Positions 61,681 through 64,000 of a stretch of 64,000 bases of DNA are shown piece by piece. Each line of letters opens with the position of its first letter. Positions within the stretch are counted from its first letter, which is position 1. This DNA comes from Euryodendron excelsum (Eukaryota > Streptophyta > Magnoliopsida > Ericales > Pentaphylacaceae), in the NCBI GenBank assembly GCA_033060915.1, contig CM065394.1, forward strand, positions 29,752,001 to 29,816,000, read 5' to 3'. The position numbers and the translations under genes are program-made. Below the pieces are notes generated by a model. It had not been told where the DNA came from. It saw only the letters and a list, made by a program, of their open reading frames with translations, and did no database searches.

Positions 61681-62698
61681 TTTGCAGCTAAAACTGATAT
61701 TACCTCCCCATTTCTAGAGTGGGAGATGATAGAGCTTCCAGCCTTCCAAGACACCTTCAGTCATGAAAATAAAAGTGCAGAATGAGGTGAGGAGATTCTT
61801 AAGAGGCAAGCTGGATGTAACTGATATGATTTGGAGAAAATGCTAAAGAAATTTTTAGCTTTCATCCTCCAATTCCATTACTGGTTGCATGAGAAGCAAG
61901 GAAGATGTCTAATGGGCTGTAGTGTTGGGGCTGGAACCAAGGTTATCACCAATGGTTGAGCAACTGCAAGAGAAACAGCGTTGTGAGATGAACCAGATCA
62001 AATGAGTTTAGGCCAGAGAGGTTCTTGGATTCTTCTATAGATTTCAGAGGGCATGAATTCCAATTGATCCCATTTGGGTGCTGGCAGAGGATGTTAGGAG
62101 CTTGACTAATACGCCAAAAAATTCAAGTCTAATGAAATGCATGAGATGTCCTATAATAGAATAGATCAAACTCATGTCTCATAGTCATACCACAAGTTGG
62201 ACCCACTGTGACTGTAACATTCCACCACACTTTTGTAGCCGTTGTCCATGGCGGCTGACACTCTAGGTAGCTCACACTCTGGCAATAGGTAACCATTTTT
62301 CTTTTGGATGGTTCACATTCTACTCCAGGTAGCCCTCTCTTAGATAGCCCTGTCCGTTAATTGAACTCAAGACGTGAATACTACTCGATCCGATACCAAA
62401 TAATAGAAACTTGACCAATACACTAAAAGACTCAAGTTTGATTCCAAATCAATTCATTTATCCTATCTCATATCGAAATAGTTCAACCTATGTCTCGTAT
62501 CACAAGTTGGACTCACTAGGGCCGTAATTGGTTATCCAGAAATCTCTTTTCTCAGTGGGCACCAATGAACTTGTGTTCGCAAATCTAGCACAGAAGTTTG
62601 ACAGGCATTGCGTGGTGGGACAGGTACTGAATGCCCAGCAGTTACATTCCACAGAAAAATTCCTTTTTCTTGTTATTGCAACCCCATGTTCATGCTAG
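61681..62698 (+). pseudogene. Cytochrome P450 pseudogene 2 (CYP71A-like exon 2 relic)
   Basis: Similarity to exon 2 starts at the I helix, which reads AAKTDITS instead of AAGTDTTS. It continues through many indels past the PLLV region, an AGT-VI region and the FRPERF region (about 62013) to the haem loop. There the coding sequence is cut at about 62091 by a TRIM element and resumes at about 62531. The tail again ends near ATP and a TAG at 62698. No exon 1 is present. The decay (frameshifts, stops, lost ExxR) is far stronger than in pseudogene 1, so this is an older relic of the same cluster. Confidence 0.85.
62092..62530 (-). mobile_element. TRIM (miniature LTR retrotransposon) inside P450 pseudogene 2
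   Basis: Two direct repeats of about 128 bp, 62092-62219 and about 62401-62530, share CTTGACYAATACRC, CTCAAGT and CACAAGTTGGACYCACT. The first is bounded by TGTTA and TAACA. Read on the minus strand, the sequence beside the upstream repeat is TTGGTATCGGAT (about 62388-62399), a good match to a Met-tRNA primer binding site. Between the repeats are only about 180 bp without a frame. Size and parts fit a TRIM. The repeats differ noticeably, so the insertion is old. A target duplication is not clear. Confidence 0.75.
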
Positions 62699-62739
62699 TG
62701 TAAATTGTGACTATAATCCTGCTTCTTGTTTATGCATTG

Positions 62740-63391
62740 TGTCACGGGCTTAGATTTTGAACGCCTTAAACCCATGTGGCCTTAGTCACTTTCCCTCGCA
62801 AGTGACTAAGTAAGCCTTAACCTCACTTAAAATAACACAAGAAATCTAGAAAAAGAGAGAACAGGTGAACAAGATAGAGTACTTGAGAACTTGGAACATT
62901 CTTGAATTACTTGATCCTTGATGATTACAAATGGGAATTCCTCCCCCTATTTATAGATGACCACCTTATCAATGGACGGTAAAGATCAATTAGATCCAAG
63001 GGTGGAGATGACTCATCTAGAACTCTCTTATAAAATATCTAGATATTTACAAGATTTCTCAAATAAGCCTCCCTCGTGTTCTAAAATGTTCCACTATATA
63101 CACTTGTGTGGAACATTCTAGATTACAAGCATTTCTTACTATTCTAGAATACTCCTTTTTATGTACATGTATGGAAGCTTCTAGAATATATATATATAGG
63201 ATTCATCCTCCTTATTTTAATATGTACTCTTGTGTAGGAGTTTCTAGAATGTTCTATACTTCTCTCCAATTATATTCCTTTACTTGAAAGCCATAGAATT
63301 GTCTAAAACCTTTTAGGCTTGTGTTGCTATGTTGGGCCTCCAAATAAGCAACATGACATCCAATGGATGCTAAAATAGGCAAACCGTGACA
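62740..63391 (-). repeat. 3' LTR of an LTR retroelement (minus strand)
   Basis: The 652-bp repeat starts TGTCACGG on the minus strand at 63391 and ends CCGTGACA at 62740, giving 8-bp perfect terminal inverted repeats. It contains CTATAAATAG (about 62954-62963) as a promoter box. The other LTR lies outside the window. It inserted just 42 bp after the stop of P450 pseudogene 2. Confidence 0.8.
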
Positions 63392-63402
63392 TTCTCCCTC
63401 AC
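63392..63402 (-). promoter_or_regulatory. Polypurine tract of the terminal LTR element
   Basis: On the minus strand GTGAGGGAGAA directly precedes the TGTCACGG start of the LTR, the expected site and composition of a plus-strand primer. Confidence 0.75.
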
Positions 63403-63553
63403 GAAATTTGGCGACCGTCTCAAGGAAGTTCCACGAGTTATCTTCGGGTCACCAACATACCTTGTGCCAAAACTGTCCCGCCTTTTTTGAGTGTCGACGC
63501 TTTCTCACGATATGTCACCTTTGAGTGCTTGCCTTGGGCACATATACCTTTCC

Positions 63554-64000
63554 TTAGTTAGTTGGAGACAGCCCTTCTTTGTGCCGAAGTTGGCGCATAC
63601 TCCCTTGTAACGCGTCCTCTATCCCGGCCTTGACTTGAGGCATGTACTCCATGTCTTCCCGCCCCATATCCTTTACGGGGTTTTGCAGTTTCCTCTGTGG
63701 TACCTCCATCTTTGGGGAAGCGAGGAATATTGTTGATGGTGCGATCTCTTCGGGCTCTTCAAGCTCCTCTACAGCCTCATCTGGCTCGTCCACCTTGATG
63801 CTTGAAAAGTATTCTTCAGGCTCCAAGGTTGTTGGCTCTTTCACAAGTTGTTGCCTCTCCTCGTACTCTTTAATGCGCGCGACCATCTTCACCCTTTTAG
63901 GGCAGTCTCGGAAAAAATGAAGCTCATCACATATAAAGCAATTATTTCTGGACTTGAACATGTCCCTCTTATCCTTGTTCTTGCCCTCGTCCAAGCGAGC
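63554..64000 (-). CDS. C-terminal part of a retroelement Gag (runs off the window)
   Basis: The minus-strand frame is open from the window edge to the TAA/TAG region at 63554. It carries a CCHC-type knuckle CFICDELHFFRDCPKR (about 63900-63945), a basic stretch before it and an acidic Glu/Pro-rich tail after it. This layout is the nucleocapsid end of a plant Gypsy-type Gag. Only about 150 bp separate its stop from the polypurine tract and LTR, so no protease, RT or integrase follows. The element is therefore non-autonomous and must borrow pol functions. The start is outside the window. Confidence 0.7.
   Translation of the reverse strand, partial: ARLDEGKNKDKRDMFKSRNNCFICDELHFFRDCPKRVKMVARIKEYEERQQLVKEPTTLEPEEYFSSIKVDEPDEAVEELEEPEEIAPSTIFLASPKMEVPQRKLQNPVKDMGREDMEYMPQVKAGIEDALQGSMRQLRHKEGLSPTN

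Overview
The window is nuclear DNA of a flowering plant. The evidence is AT-rich intergenic sequence, two-exon CYP71-clan cytochrome P450 genes with GT-AG introns, and dense plant-type transposons (Tat-lineage Gypsy, Copia, CACTA, PIF/Harbinger, hAT and long-TIR MITEs, TRIM, SINE). The P450s look like the CYP71A group of eudicots. I cannot name the species from sequence alone.

Layout: (1) 0.6-8.2 kb: two intact tandem P450 genes, each 521 residues. (2) 10.94-21.06 kb: a complete 10.1 kb Tat-type Gypsy retrotransposon with 555-bp LTRs, a perfect 5-bp target duplication, a broken gag-pol, a 60-bp tandem array and a four-exon antisense gene. (3) 21.4-40.2 kb: a nested stack. A decayed Copia element (minus strand) is split near its gag start by a 13 kb PIF/Harbinger element, which in turn carries a 7.5 kb non-autonomous CACTA element. 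(4) 40.2-46.7 kb: degenerate repeat-rich sequence with gag-like remnants. (5) 46.7-49.7 kb: a long-inverted-repeat element, then a truncated P450 pseudogene. Its 3' flank is a duplicate of the flank of P450 gene 2. (6) 50-56 kb: hAT-type elements, microsatellites, a minisatellite and a possible organellar insertion. (7) 56.5-59.3 kb: a third intact P450 gene (528 residues) with a 1.2 kb intron containing a MITE. (8) 60-64 kb: a SINE with 14-bp target duplications, a second P450 pseudogene split by a TRIM, and the 3' end of a gag-only LTR element that runs off the window.

The picture is a tandem P450 cluster (three apparently functional genes, two relics) expanded by local duplication and then inflated by successive transposon insertions. 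No host pathway besides P450 monooxygenation can be inferred, and the substrate is unknown. I found no clearly undescribed biological system. The most informative points are the antisense gene inside the Gypsy element, the fact that all ten in-frame stops I found in the Copia gag frame are TAG, and the insertion order that can be read from the nested elements and the duplicated flank.
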